Below, in pieces: positions 46,776-59,300 of a stretch of 64,000 nucleotides of DNA. The translations under genes were made by a program, and so were the position numbers. Below the pieces are notes generated by a model. It ran no database searches. It was not told where the DNA came from and worked only from the letters and a program-made list of their open reading frames with translations. Source of the stretch: Cyanoderma ruficeps (lineage: Eukaryota > Chordata > Aves > Passeriformes > Timaliidae); NCBI GenBank assembly GCA_008694505.1, contig VZDJ01000010.1, forward strand, positions 1,707,521 to 1,771,520. The letters are read 5' to 3'. Each line of letters begins with the position of its first letter. Position 1 is the first letter of the stretch.

Positions 46776-49700
46776 CTAGAATCATAGAATGTTTTAGTTT
46801 GGAAAGGACCTTAGACATCATCTGGTTCCAACCCTACTGCCAACGACAGGGGAACTTCCCACTCAATGGCCCATCCAATCTGGCCTTTAATATTGCTAGG
46901 GATGAGGCATCCACAATTTTTCTGGGCAACCTCTTCCAGTGCTTTGCCACCCTTGCAGTAAAGAATTTCTCCCAAATATCTAACCTAATTTTTTCTTCTT
47001 TCACTTTGAAGCTTTTATTCCTTGCTCTATCACTACAGTTCCTGACAGAGTCCCTCTCCAGCTTTCCTGCAGGCTCCTTCAGATACTGGCAGGTTGCTAT
47101 GAGGGTCCCACACAACCTTCTCTTCTGCTAGGTGAACAGCTCCAAATTTCTCAGCCTGTCTTCATAGGGAAGATAAGTTACGGCCCTTATCAATGACACT
47201 GGCCCTCCCCTCTTGGCCTTCTTGACTTACTCCAGCAGTTCCATGTCTTATGTTTTGGACCCCAGAGCAGACAGTGTTTTAGGAGGGGTCTCACCAGATC
47301 AGAGCAGATGAGTAGAATTCCTTCCCTTGACCCTCCGGTCATGCTCCTTTGAATGCAGCCCAAGACTCCCATGGTTTTCTGGGCTATGAACACTCACTGC
47401 TGGCTCATGGTGAGTTTCTCATCAGCCACCACCCCCAAGTCCTTCCCCACAGGGCTGCTCTCAATCACTTCTCTGCTCAGCCTGTGGGTGTGTCTGAGAT
47501 TCCCCCAATGCAGGCATAGGGCCTTGTACCTGGCCTTGCTGAACTCCCTGAGGTTTGCATGCTCCCACCTCTCCAGCCTGTCCAGGTCCCTGTGGATGCC
47601 ATCCCTTCCCTCCCCTGTGTCAAGTGCCCCACACAGCTCAGTGTCAGCAGCAAACCTGCTGAGGGTGCCCTGATCCCACTGTCCATGTCACTGACAGAGG
47701 TGTGGAACAGCATCAGCCCCAGGACTGACCCCTGAGGGACTCCACTCGTCACTGGTCTCCATGTGGACAATGAGCTGTTGACCACAATTCTTTGTGTGTG
47801 GCCATCCAGCCAGTTCTTTATCTCGAGAGGTCCATCCATCAAATCCATGTCTCTCCAATATAAAGACAAGGATGGCATGTGGGACTGTGTCGAATGGTTT
47901 GCACTGATCCAAGTAGATGATGTGAGTTGCTCTGTCTCTGTCCACCAAGGCTGTAGCCCCATTGTGGCAGATCACCAGATCTGTCAGTCTTGGTTTGCTC
48001 TTAGTAAAGCCACATCAGTTGTTCCCAATCACCTCTTTATTTTTCCATACATCTTAGCATAGTGTCCAGGAGAATCTGGTCCATGATCTTTCTTGGAACA
48101 GAGGTGAGACTGACTGGTCTGTAGTACCCTGGGTGTTCCACTTTCCCCTTTTTAAAAACAGGGGTTATCTCTCCCTTTTTCCAGTCCTTGGAAACTTCAC
48201 CTGACTGCCACAGTTTTTCAAAAAATGGTGGAAAATGTCTTGGCAATGACATCTGCTGGTTTTCTCAAGACCTGTGGATGAATCCCATTGGACTTAAATG
48301 GTCTTGAACCTGATCCTCTCTTATGGTGCCTGAAGGGTCTTTCTTCCAGTGCCTGTGTTTGCTTTTCTCAAGTTGAGTGACGTGGCTGAAGCACTTCCCA
48401 TTGAATATTGAATATTGAGGCATGGAAGTCAGCTTTCTACTTATGCAGAGTAGCCCTGCCTCTTGTTTCCTTCCAGCATGGGCCCACATTATCCCTAGTC
48501 TTTCTTTTGTTTGCAAGATACCTAAGAAGCCCTTCCTGTGGTCATACCTGGCCAGACTCAATTCTATCTGGACCTTAGTCTTCCTAACCTTATCCCTAGC
48601 TTCTCAAATAATTTCCCTTCATTCTTTCCAGGCCACCTATCATGCTTCCACCTTCTGGAAGTTCCCTGTTTTTTAAATCTGATTTTCTGCCTAACAGCTT
48701 GTTATCCATCCATGGGGGCCTCCTGGCATTTTTTGTCTGATTTCCTCCTTGTCAGGATTTATTGTCCCTGAGCTTGGAGGAGGTCCTTAAAGATTAGCCA
48801 ACATTCTTGGCCCCCTTGGCCCTCCAGAGCTCTGTCCCCTGGAGCTATACTCATTAGGTCCTTAAAGAGGCCAAAGTCTGCTCTCCCGAAGCAGTTTGCT
48901 GCATGATCTCTTCACTGCCATGAGGATTCTGAACTCTACCACACGGTGGTCATTGCAGCCAAAGCTCTCACTTTCCCCACTAGCTCCTCCCTGTTGCTGA
49001 GCACAAGATCCAGAATCGCACCTCTCCTTGTTGGCTCTTCTTTCACTTCCATGGGGAAGTTGTCATCAACACACTCCAGGAACCTCCTAAATTGATTTGG
49101 CCTTCTGTGTTGTCTACAACAGATATGGGGGCGTTGAGGGCCCCCATGAGGACTATGGGTTTGGAGACTGCTTGTATCTGCCTATAGAGTGTGAGACTGC
49201 TTCTATTTGCCTATAGGGGTTTGGTTTCATCCAAACCTTCCTCTTGGTTGGGTGGCCTGTAGCAGGATCTCCACTATGACATCCTCTGTCTCCATACTCC
49301 CTTTAATCTTCACCTACAAGCTTCTGGCTGACTCCTCATCCACTACAGGCAGAGTTCCACACTCTCCCAGCCAGTCATTGACACGGAGAGTTATGCCCCC
49401 TCCTTGTCTCCCTAGCCTGTCTTTCCTAAGAAGCCTACAACATTCTATGACAATACTCTAGTTATAGGAGCCATCCCACCATATCTCTGTGATGCCGTTG
49501 GCATCATATCCACACAAGTCTGTAATTCTTCTTGTTCCCTATTGTAGAGTGTTTGTAGAGGCATCTGAGCCATCTCTATAATGCTGACTCACTGTCTGAA
49601 GGAGCTGAAATGCCTTTGAACTGCTCCTGATATCCATTACAGGTGATGGCATCTGACTCGTGGGGTTGGGATGGATTGGTGTCCCCCTCCCACAACAAAT

Positions 49701-49900
49701 CTAGTTTTAAGCCCCCTTCATCAGCCTGGAAATTCCCTGACAAAATATGCTTTTCCCTTTCTTTGTCATGTGGACACCATAAGCCCCTGGTAGACCAAGT
49801 TTCCCAAAACAAGTCCCATGATCCAAGTAACCAAAACCCTCACAACAGTACCACCCTTCTATTTCTTAACCTGCCAGATTTGGCTAGCCACAACATCAGA
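46776..49900 (-). mobile_element. CR1 LINE, about 3.1 kb, inactive, minus strand
   Basis: The 3' tip (46776-46800) carries the CR1 ATTCTATGATT-type tail on the minus strand. Moving up-coordinate on the minus strand are the C-terminal region (46834-47115, with FFTARVAKHWKRLPRKIVDA), the reverse transcriptase core (about 47477-48250, with [19 protein letters not shown] and [14 protein letters not shown], and the N-terminal [12 protein letters not shown]), then endonuclease-region remnants (about 48830-49460, with GGGITLRVNDWLGECGTLPV). Further CR1-like 5' sequence continues to about 49900. Multiple frameshifts and stops break the ORF. The catalytic F-A-D-D motif reads F-A-A-D at 47643-47654. 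The 5' end is approximate, and the copy cannot be active. Confidence 0.9.
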
Positions 49901-52900
49901 TAAGTCAAAGACAAAGAATAAAATATCTATTTATCATTTGAGCTACTCCAGTTTATCAAGCAGCAGATATAAAAGCAAATAATAAGTAGCATTTTTTCAG
50001 GAACATATAATTATTAACTCTGAGGTGCTCACCGTCACAAGTTCTAATGGGTACTGAGGGGTAAATAGATTGCCTAAGGAATAAAATCAGTGTTGGCCTC
50101 TAGAAGAGTCTATCAGGGGTGGATCAGTCTGTATGCATATTGTTTTCTTATGCTTTTGCTGGGGACAGGATAAAAGTATCTTGTCAGATGTGATACTGTA
50201 GTTTTTGATCAGGACTCAGCCTTGCCTCATTGAATGGCACAGAATTTCATTCTACTGACTTCACTCTCAGAATGATTGAGTCCTTGCAATTTCTAGCCTT
50301 TGTCCTCCTTATTAAAATAAGGTTTTGACTCATTTGTTCAGATGTGCAGGTACTTGACATCCCCTGCTTTTCTTTCACTGGAGGTGATGGTTCTTGACAC
50401 CTCCTCAAAGTTCTCCTTCTTGGAAGACTGAGATCACCTTTTCTCAGTCCATATAATACCCACAGTTTGTCTGTTCCCAATAAACTACATAGGTGTTAGC
50501 AGAGATTAAACATTCTATTTGAAACTAAATTTAGTACTTCTGTGTAGTAAAATGTCTAAATCTTTTCAACTGATTGATAATGTTGTAACATTTTAAAAAA
50601 CCATCTTACTAGTTATTTTTAGAATATTTTTAAAATGGATTAATCTATATGTATATCACCTGTAAGAAATACCATTCTCATCTACTATCCTTGAAGTTGT
50701 AGCTTGAATTCTCCATGCCAAGAAGAATTCAGCATTCAAAATTTGCTATAACCTCTCCCTTTGCTAACTCTGAACAATTTTGCTACCTTTATTTCTAATG
50801 TTTGATAAAACCTATCAAGTAACATTATCATGCTAACTTCCCCGTTTAGTTTTTATTTCCATTCAAAACTGGATTTTCTAGAAACACTTATTGTATGGTC
50901 AGTTACTTTTATTTCATGTCACATCATATATTAACAGTTTCATGCAGCTCTGTCTAACTACAAAGCCTTGTCTACCTTGTATGTATTTTTCAAGTCCTAC
51001 ACTGTATATAATTTATTAATGACTCTGCTCTTTGTATGCACAGAACGTACCCTCAATGAAGGTCATTCCTAAGGAAACCGTATTTCAAAAACCTTGATAA
51101 GGGCAACGCCTCCTTCTTATCATTCAGGATTTTGTCCAAATATATTAACTTAGGCATGAACTGAATTGGCATAACCTGATAGGATTCTGAAAATAGAAAA
51201 GCTGGGATAGGTTTTGTCACAAAAAAAAAATAAATATTGCTCCAAGACAAGTAAATGATAAATGATTGGATTAAAAATAATTCCAAGAAGAGTGAAACTC
51301 AAGATGTGGGATCTGATCTCTTGACCATCATGGTATACTACCTCCAACCTGGAATTTTTCTGTGCTAACTACAAAAATATGTTCTCATGCACTGCAGCAA
51401 TAAAACACTAGGACAAGTGACAATTTCAAATGAAAACTGTATTTCCACTCTTATTCCCACTGGAGAAAAAAGAAAACCTATATAATTTTGACATTTAGAT
51501 CTCAACTAGTAAAATATTTACAAGAGACCACTACCACTATAAACCACACAAGACTCTTTACAGATATATTAAGAACAGTTCAGTGGTATTGATGTGAGTT
51601 TTTGGTTTTTTACTGAACTCAGCCTTTTGAATAAAATGCTTTTTAATAACCAGGATAATGGCATTTTCTCCTCATCCTGGTGTGCTTCTGGTAGAGGTGG
51701 ATGTGGTCTCCATGTACACAAGGAAAGTAGGCAGAAATGAGATGTCAACACACATGTCCTGATGCTGTGACAGTGAGAGGGCAACTGACCTAGAAACAGG
51801 GACAGAATTCCTTAGGTCTCCTATTTCTATATCAGCTTTTGACCAAAATTTGTCTCTGTACCCTGCTTTTGTACTTGCATTGTTCTCTCCGTGACTTTGC
51901 AATCACTGGTCGGCCTTCTTAAAGACGCATTTCTTCTGTAATAATACCAAAGCAGTAGAAAAAAGGGATTATGGAAAACTCAGCACTCTTGAAATACAAC
52001 ATTTTACCTAATGATATGTCTCTATAGCAGACAATTTCCTCTAGTCCCAAGTCATGTTATGTCTCAATATGATTTTTTAAAGCTATTCCTTCTTGTCTCA
52101 AAAACCCCATTATCTTCTTTTTGGCCCTTTGGGTTTTGACACATCTGGAATTATCTTGTCGTTATCTGGAGAAAACATAAAATATTCAAAACTAACAGTT
52201 TAGATACTGTGTTTTAACTACTATTAAATTTATATCACAAAATAACTTCTCCAATGAAATCGCTTCCTTTGCTCTTCTGTTTTATAAAAATTTCTAAGCC
52301 AATATGATCACAGAACAAATGTGCCACTGATATAACTTGACTAATTATCATAGCCTTTCTACCTTTGGATTAAATTATGATACAAAAATAAAACTGTAGA
52401 CTAATATCTGCCTCTTCTCTTGGAGCTGCAGTCACTAACAGGAGGCATCAAAGTACATACTGAAGAACAGGACTGCTCAGCATCTGACTCAAAGATACAG
52501 AATAAACAGATGGTAGAAATACCACCTCCATGAATTCTTTTATTTCTTCTTCATTGCTCAATATTTTACTTTTCAACCCATCTCATTACCAAAATCTTTC
52601 ATGAACCTGGAGTTTATGATTTTTCCTGTGCTCTGCTGAGAAGAAAATTATTCTTGAATCATTCTTTGAAAGAAATTACACATTTCTTAGAAAATACAAA
52701 GAGAATGCCATGACAAGGCATGATTTAAATTGGTTTCAAAGAAAAATACGAAAAGAATGTCTATGCTGTTTTTTTGATTTAAACCTATGAAGGTGTTCAT
52801 GATTCTCACACATTTTAAATGTCATTGAGATTTGTTTATTGAGTATTTTCCAAAAAGACCCAAGTGCATCTTTGTACCTACTTATGATAAAATACCTCTA

Positions 52901-55779
52901 ACTTCACCCATTCACAATCAAGCCCCAAATGAATAAACAGTGGGAAGAGTAATTATATCACAGGAGCCACACTTTATTAATCAGTAATATTTATGACTCT
53001 AAGTCAGTGCTGCAAATTTTTATCCACCCACTTGCCCTGTGCAGGTTTTTCTTTCTTTTTTTTTGACAATGTTATAAAACACCACTAGATTTTTTTATTA
53101 GCATTAATCATAATGGTAAAGGGCAGTCAGGTACAGTAAATTTTAGTGACATCTGTGTGAAGCAGGGTTAAGATGAGTACTATTCAAACATTATTTGCAA
53201 AATAATTTTCTCAATTATTTTTCTCTGCATTATAATAAGTACATAATTTGTGTAGGCATTGTCTGGTTTCCCTAGAGAGATGATTGACTTATATTCTGCT
53301 TAACTACTTGTGTTATTTTTCTTATCAAATAGACTGATTATTCAGTATTAATTTTCTGTTGTGACTTAGTATGAAAACCAGAATTTTAATCTATGATATG
53401 CTACAGAGATGTGGGTGAAAGGATGTAGTGCTTTCTTCTTTACTGAAGGTGGATTCAGTAAATGCTAGTGAAATTCAGGAGTGTCTGAACAGCTGTGTCA
53501 AAACCTGAAATGGAGATAGCTTAATCTTTCTGTCTTTCCTGAAGTAGCTGCATGGTTCTTCTCATGTTCTGCCAAATACAGTGAAGAGGCATTAATTTGG
53601 GTTATTTCCAGATAAATGTTTTATCCTACTTTTAATGATGTAAGTGGGGCTTCACTGGGCAGTTTGTAGGTCCTGGCCTGGTTCCTTGACAAGATACTTC
53701 AGCATTAACCTAGGGGTCTTCTCTCATCATGTCCCAACATTCCAGTTTTAATTGACTTGCCTTGACTTGTCTCCTGGATGATTTTGATAAGATATGCAAC
53801 ATTTGGGTGGCTAATGCATAGTGAGAGATGAAGCTTGCTGCTGGAGACATAAAAATTATAGAACCACAGCATTACTAGAAGCAACTCTTTTCTGACTTTT
53901 AACCTTTTAAGAATATGGTCCAAATATGGGTTTGAGCATAATGATTTTTAGGTGTGTCACTGACGTGTATTTCTATTACTAATTCTGGATTCTGATTTTA
54001 CCTTTCTGATTTTCAGTACTAGGCTGAGGAGGTAGAGGCAGTCAGTTCTCAAAAAGTGATAGTGAAATCATTTGATTAAAGAACTATAGGAATGTTTCTC
54101 AGGGGAAAAAAAAAAGTGCAATGGTAATAATTTCTGTAGTGAATAACACTTTAATACAAGTTAACATGGGTTACCTGGATTAAAATTTTTGATTTAGAAG
54201 AAATCCCTACTTTACTGCCAGATGAGTCCTCCTTGCCCTTCCCCTTTCTCGCATGGTCTGCAGTCTGACCATGGGTGAGGTCTCAGCGTGCTCTCTCTCT
54301 GGTGGCTGGGCAGCTCCTGCAGGCAGAGTCAGAGCTCTGTGATTCACCCTCGGGGGTGACAGCAGCTGTACTGCCCATGGCATGATTCATTCTGTCAGCA
54401 TGGCTCATGTGGTTATGTAACACGAGCAATATAGCCAGAGTCTCTGCATATGATGGTGTCTTTTACAGACAGGTTGGACAGCAATGTGCCAGTCAGCAAT
54501 TTGCTTTTCTATTGAGATTTCTCCCTTTCCTTCAATATGCCTGTACCTCAGCCTCTTATGATACAATTTATTAGCACTCTGGCAAATTGCTGGTCTGAAT
54601 TGTTAAATTTAAATTCTAAATACTGGTATGAATTGTTGAATTTAAATTCTTCTACAGACACTGATGAAATTTGCTGCAAGATTTGTCCAGTATGTTTCAA
54701 ATGAGGGATCCATACTGTGAGTCATGTTAAAATCTCTTTTACTTACATAACTTTTTCAAACCCAGAACCTTCATTACTATTTTATTGCACTCGCTAACTT
54801 ATATGGAAGCAGAAATGCACAGATCAGCGAAAAAATCCTCTAAAATAGAAAAAGTAAGACATTGACTTTTAAAATTGCAAGAATTAAAAAAGAGGGATAT
54901 AAAACAGCTCTGATCACAGCCTGACATTACAGGCAATGTATTGCTTGAAGCAAGACAAATAATTCAACAAGCAGAGAAATTTTAAGGTCTTTGAGAAGAG
55001 AATCTCACCTTCCAGAATCTCATCTTCATTTTTCAGTGTCTGTTACTCTAGTTTTACTGTACTTTATACCAGTAGCAAGAGGCTGAAGATGAATTCAGTA
55101 TGGAAAGAAGTTTTATATTTGAGTGCAGTAGATCATGATCCTATTTAAAGCTCCATTGCTTGCCAGCCACAATACAGTGACTGTTTGAAAGCTAGATGCT
55201 CATGGTTAGTCTATAATTGGATTTTTCACATCTGCTCCATGTCACAAAGGCATTCTACCTCTGGTTACACCTGAGTATCCCCATTGAAATCACTGTGACA
55301 GTCACATGTGTGTAATTGAGAGTAGAATTTGGCCCCCTGTGTTGAAGTTGCTCCTTTGAAAGCTGTTCCACCTCTTTTGGCTTAATCCTAGCCCATTAGG
55401 GGAATGTAATCCCACTCTTGTATAAGTGTAATGTGACTCGAGTTTCAGCCTGATAACTGGAGGGGGAAACCCAGAGGCAGTGTAGCTTAAATTCAAAGCC
55501 TCATTATATGTTTCTCCTGTGGAAATTACATGAACAGTTGAGTCAGATAAAGAGCACATTCTCATTTTTCTTTCACATATTCCTCTCATGCTCTTTCAAA
55601 TCCAGCAGAGGGACTGAGTATCAATACACTGTACACATTTTTTTTTGTGTGTGTACTTTAAAGAGTTGTTTTTTTTTTTTTTTAATTTTAGAAAGTAGGA
55701 GTAATTTTAGGGAAAATACTAGCAAAACCAGAGCAAGAATACCAAAAAAGAAAAACTAAATATTTCAGAAGTCATTAAT
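49901..55779. other. Intergenic, AT-rich, no gene recognised
   Basis: Short frames only. A two-copy tandem duplication of period 33 at 54591-54655 is the only repeat structure noted. Confidence 0.6.
54591..54655 (+). repeat. Two-copy tandem duplication, period 33
   Basis: TGGTCTGAATTGTTAAATTT and the bases after it are repeated 33 nt later with a few substitutions. Confidence 0.8.
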
Positions 55780-56390
55780 TAAAAGTCGAGAAGGGACCTC
55801 TGGGAACCTGGTTGAATCTTCTTTTGAATATAAATCTTTAGACAAAGTTTTCCAGGTCCTTGTTAACTCACGTATTCAAAGCTTAATGCATGGGAGTTTC
55901 CACCACTTCTTTGGGCAATGTTCAGTTGTTCTCACAATGAGGAATATTTTTCTTATATCCATAGAGAATTTCTTATTAAGCAAGTTATTCTCTTTGTCTT
56001 GTTGCCAGGCACCCTTTTAAAAAGAGTACCCTCTTCTTCTTCATAAATATACACACGGTATTAGTAGAGTGTGATTAAGTTCCCCCTGAGTCTCCTAGGT
56101 TGAATAAATTCAATTCCATCAATATTTCTCTATATGTGAAGTTTTCCAGTGTTGTAACCATTTTAATGGCCCTCCATTGGACCTTCTCCAGTTTCTTGAC
56201 ACTTCTCCTGAACTTGGGGATGAAAGCTGGCCTTTTCTCCAGGTGAGGCCTAAAAAGTGCTGAGGAGAGTAGAAAAATCGTATTGCCTCTCTTGCTGATG
56301 CACCACAGGATGCTGCTGGCCTTTACTGCTGCCAAGCCCACAGTGCCCCAGGGCAATTTGCTGTCTCACAGATATTAGACGGCAGACTAA
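55780..56390 (-). mobile_element. CR1 LINE 3' fragment, minus strand
   Basis: The minus-strand frame at 56075-56356 contains SALFRPHLEK, KLEKVQWRAIK and a degraded match to the CR1 reverse transcriptase C-terminus (LVRPHLEYC...LERVQRRATK in typical copies). Sequence down-coordinate (55785-56000) matches the CR1 3' region ending GGTTCCCAGAGGTCCCTTCT on the minus strand. It is a diverged, 5'-truncated copy. Confidence 0.8.
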
Positions 56391-59300
56391 ATTTTAAGTC
56401 CTGTATCCTCTGCTTTTGAAAAAAATATGAAGCCTATAACCTGCGTTTGCCATAACAGCCATGACACCAGGTTTTAATTCATTGAGATTTACTCCTAATT
56501 AGGTGTTTGATTCTGGCAGAGACAATTAACTCCTTTTGTTCAACCATGTTTAAACTAAGATTATTGAAAAAGATAGAGAATGTTGAAATAACTTGTAAGG
56601 AATTTAACTTTCATATGATATAGATGCCCAAGTCATTTCTGTGCCGAAGGATGACCAGAATTAAAACAGGATGTGTGTATATGAGTTCAAACTGGCTGCT
56701 TCAGGCAATGCAAACATAGTGAAATCTGCATCATGATGGATGGATTTTCTCCTGCACCTGCTTTTTTGCAACAAAAATTAAACCCTTGTATCTATTTTTG
56801 TATACAGATTGTTTTCAAGAAAATAGCTTGATTGAATATTTAAGGCAAAATACACCTGGGCTGATGCCTGGAAAATCTTCCTGAAGTAGCAGTGAATCCA
56901 TAATTAGAACAGAATGCATGAATGGATAGGTGCAGCATAAAAGTATGAATTTGCACAGGAGTGCAAAAAGTTTTAAATATTCTTTCCTGATGAAAGCGCA
57001 TGATGGAGAAGAGATCCCACATGAGTTTCAGGGACAGAAACTCAGATCTCATCCCACCTTCTTTCCATTTTCTTTTCCCAGCTGGTCCCCTTACAAAGAA
57101 CCATTTTTTGGTGCATCGGAGATGGTTGAGCATTGTGCCAATTATTTAATTTGTTTATCATCCATTTACTACAGAAATTGCCCTTACCTGCTGTGGCCCA
57201 CCAAGCTGTTAAAACTTGGGAGAGAAATTTTTGTCCTTTTTTCTTCTTTGTTTTTTTCTTTTACTAAATCTTCTTCAATTAATTTGCAGACAAGGTGGGA
57301 GTTGAGAATCAGGGAATCTCAGTTATACTTTTGTTATATTTCTTCCTACCCAAGTCAAAGGCAAATTAAAGAAAAATAAATATATTTGTGAGAGAAGTTA
57401 ATTAAACAACTATTCTTTTCAGAAAAAGTATGCCCAGCTTATTTGCTGGTTTTAGTGTTGCACTGTAGGTGTTTAGGGTTTGGGCTTTTTTTCTTGCTGT
57501 TGATTTTTTTTTTTAAATAAGATTTTAGTTTTGTTAGATTAAGGGTTTATTTTCCTTACCTCCTTTTTTTTTAAATAACTAATTATTTGCACAAAATACT
57601 ATAAAGAACTTGTGCAAAGTTGAGATTATAACAGGTTTTCATAGCAAAATAATCAAACTGTGAAAGAAAAACAAATTCTGCATTTACATAGATTTGGAGG
57701 TATTTCTTCCTTTGATTTCTTTGATTCCTCTTTTCCCTTTTTTTTGTTTTGTTTTGTTTTGTTTTTCCTAAGAACTTTACATCTATTTAACCTGGTTAAT
57801 TTTTTTTTAGGAAGAGTATATATATCTCTGGGAAGTTTGCTCAGGGTGTTATATTTAACCCTTGCACAAGGCCAAAGCCAGCCTGGTCTTGTGATGTTCC
57901 TTTGGTGAAGGGAATTTCACTCACATCTTCAGCAGCCTTGTGAGGGTCAGTACCTCAGTGGTGGCATGAGCAGTCTGCAAAATGACCTCAGCCCTGGGCT
58001 GAAGAATCCACGTTTTTTATTAGATTTACCCTCAGTCTCTCTGCAGAACAGAATGTGCTAACTTTATTTTAAAGACTGGAATGTTTACCATTACTTGATT
58101 ATCAAAGGACTCTCAGCCCAACTTTAATATTCTGTCTGTTGTAAATGCCGTCAGTTAGAACCATAAAGGGCAGCACTTAAATTAATAGAAATTTTAGGAA
58201 CTTCAGGGGTGGACTTACACTAATCTTACAGCAATACCATGTCTGCCAAGACTCGAAGTTTTTCTTAGACCACAACTGCTTTCTACTGTTTCTCTAGAGT
58301 ATTTATCCTTCAGCTAGTCAATCAGTTGAACAAATTGTACTAAAAGCTCCTAGTTTCCTGTGCCTTTAGGAAAAAAACCCAACAAAACAAAACACGTGAT
58401 ATGAACATTGCTTAGCTGATTTAGAAACTAGAAGGTGAAAAGAAAGAAACTAACTGCATTATGATTTTTAAAGGTAAGTAATAACTTGAGACACTTAGAT
58501 TTCACTTTGCTCATCAAAAAGTTCCTATTAGCAAACATATACACTACTGTGCATAGTTAAAAACAAATCTATAATTTTTTTTCCTCCAAATCTAGTAGAA
58601 CTGACAGACCTGTTGCAAGACTTTGTCGTTGAGAATCTTACACAGTCCAGAGAAAACCACAGGACCAGAAAGTACAGAGGAAAGATAGCTGTACGTAACT
58701 TTAAAAATCGAATGAGGTCAGGAAACATCACAGGAGAGATGAAAATAAAGAATTTTGTCACTGGCTCTCAAGAAGGGCTGGTTTTTTTTTCCTTCCAAAA
58801 GGCAAACAGCCTCCTGTGTTCTGATTGCTCTGCTGAATCACCAGGCAGGAGACAATCCTTAGGGCATTCATTGTCTCCTACTGTTCAAATATACGTTCTG
58901 AACAGTAGGACACTCACTCATTTCCAATGCACACTTTATGGTAAAAAGAAGATTTTGCTTCTTTTTTGTATTCTCACTCCTATAATTTGCTTTCATTTGA
59001 AAAATGCCTAAGCAAATGTTGGCAAAAGGATGTTAGTTTTTGTAGTGCAGACAAAAAGAGAGTAGTTTAGATGGAAATCATAGCTCTTCAGCTCACTTCC
59101 TTCCTGTTATGAAACATGGAGCTGGAAATAAACCTTCAGTGATGATGGAACACAAAGGAATCAAAGGAGATAAAGAGGAGTGTGCACAACATCAGCATGC
59201 CCAATGCTTTCTCTTGCCAAATTAACAGCTATATTATTTATGAATTATCAGCTCAGCAAGTGAAATGCACTGACTCTAACTGTCTCTTGTCTGAATTTTA

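Noticed and set aside
47477..48252. Reverse-transcriptase-like frames as a host gene or retron
   Set aside because: Motifs and the 3' tail match the avian CR1 LINE, with frameshifts and an altered catalytic motif.
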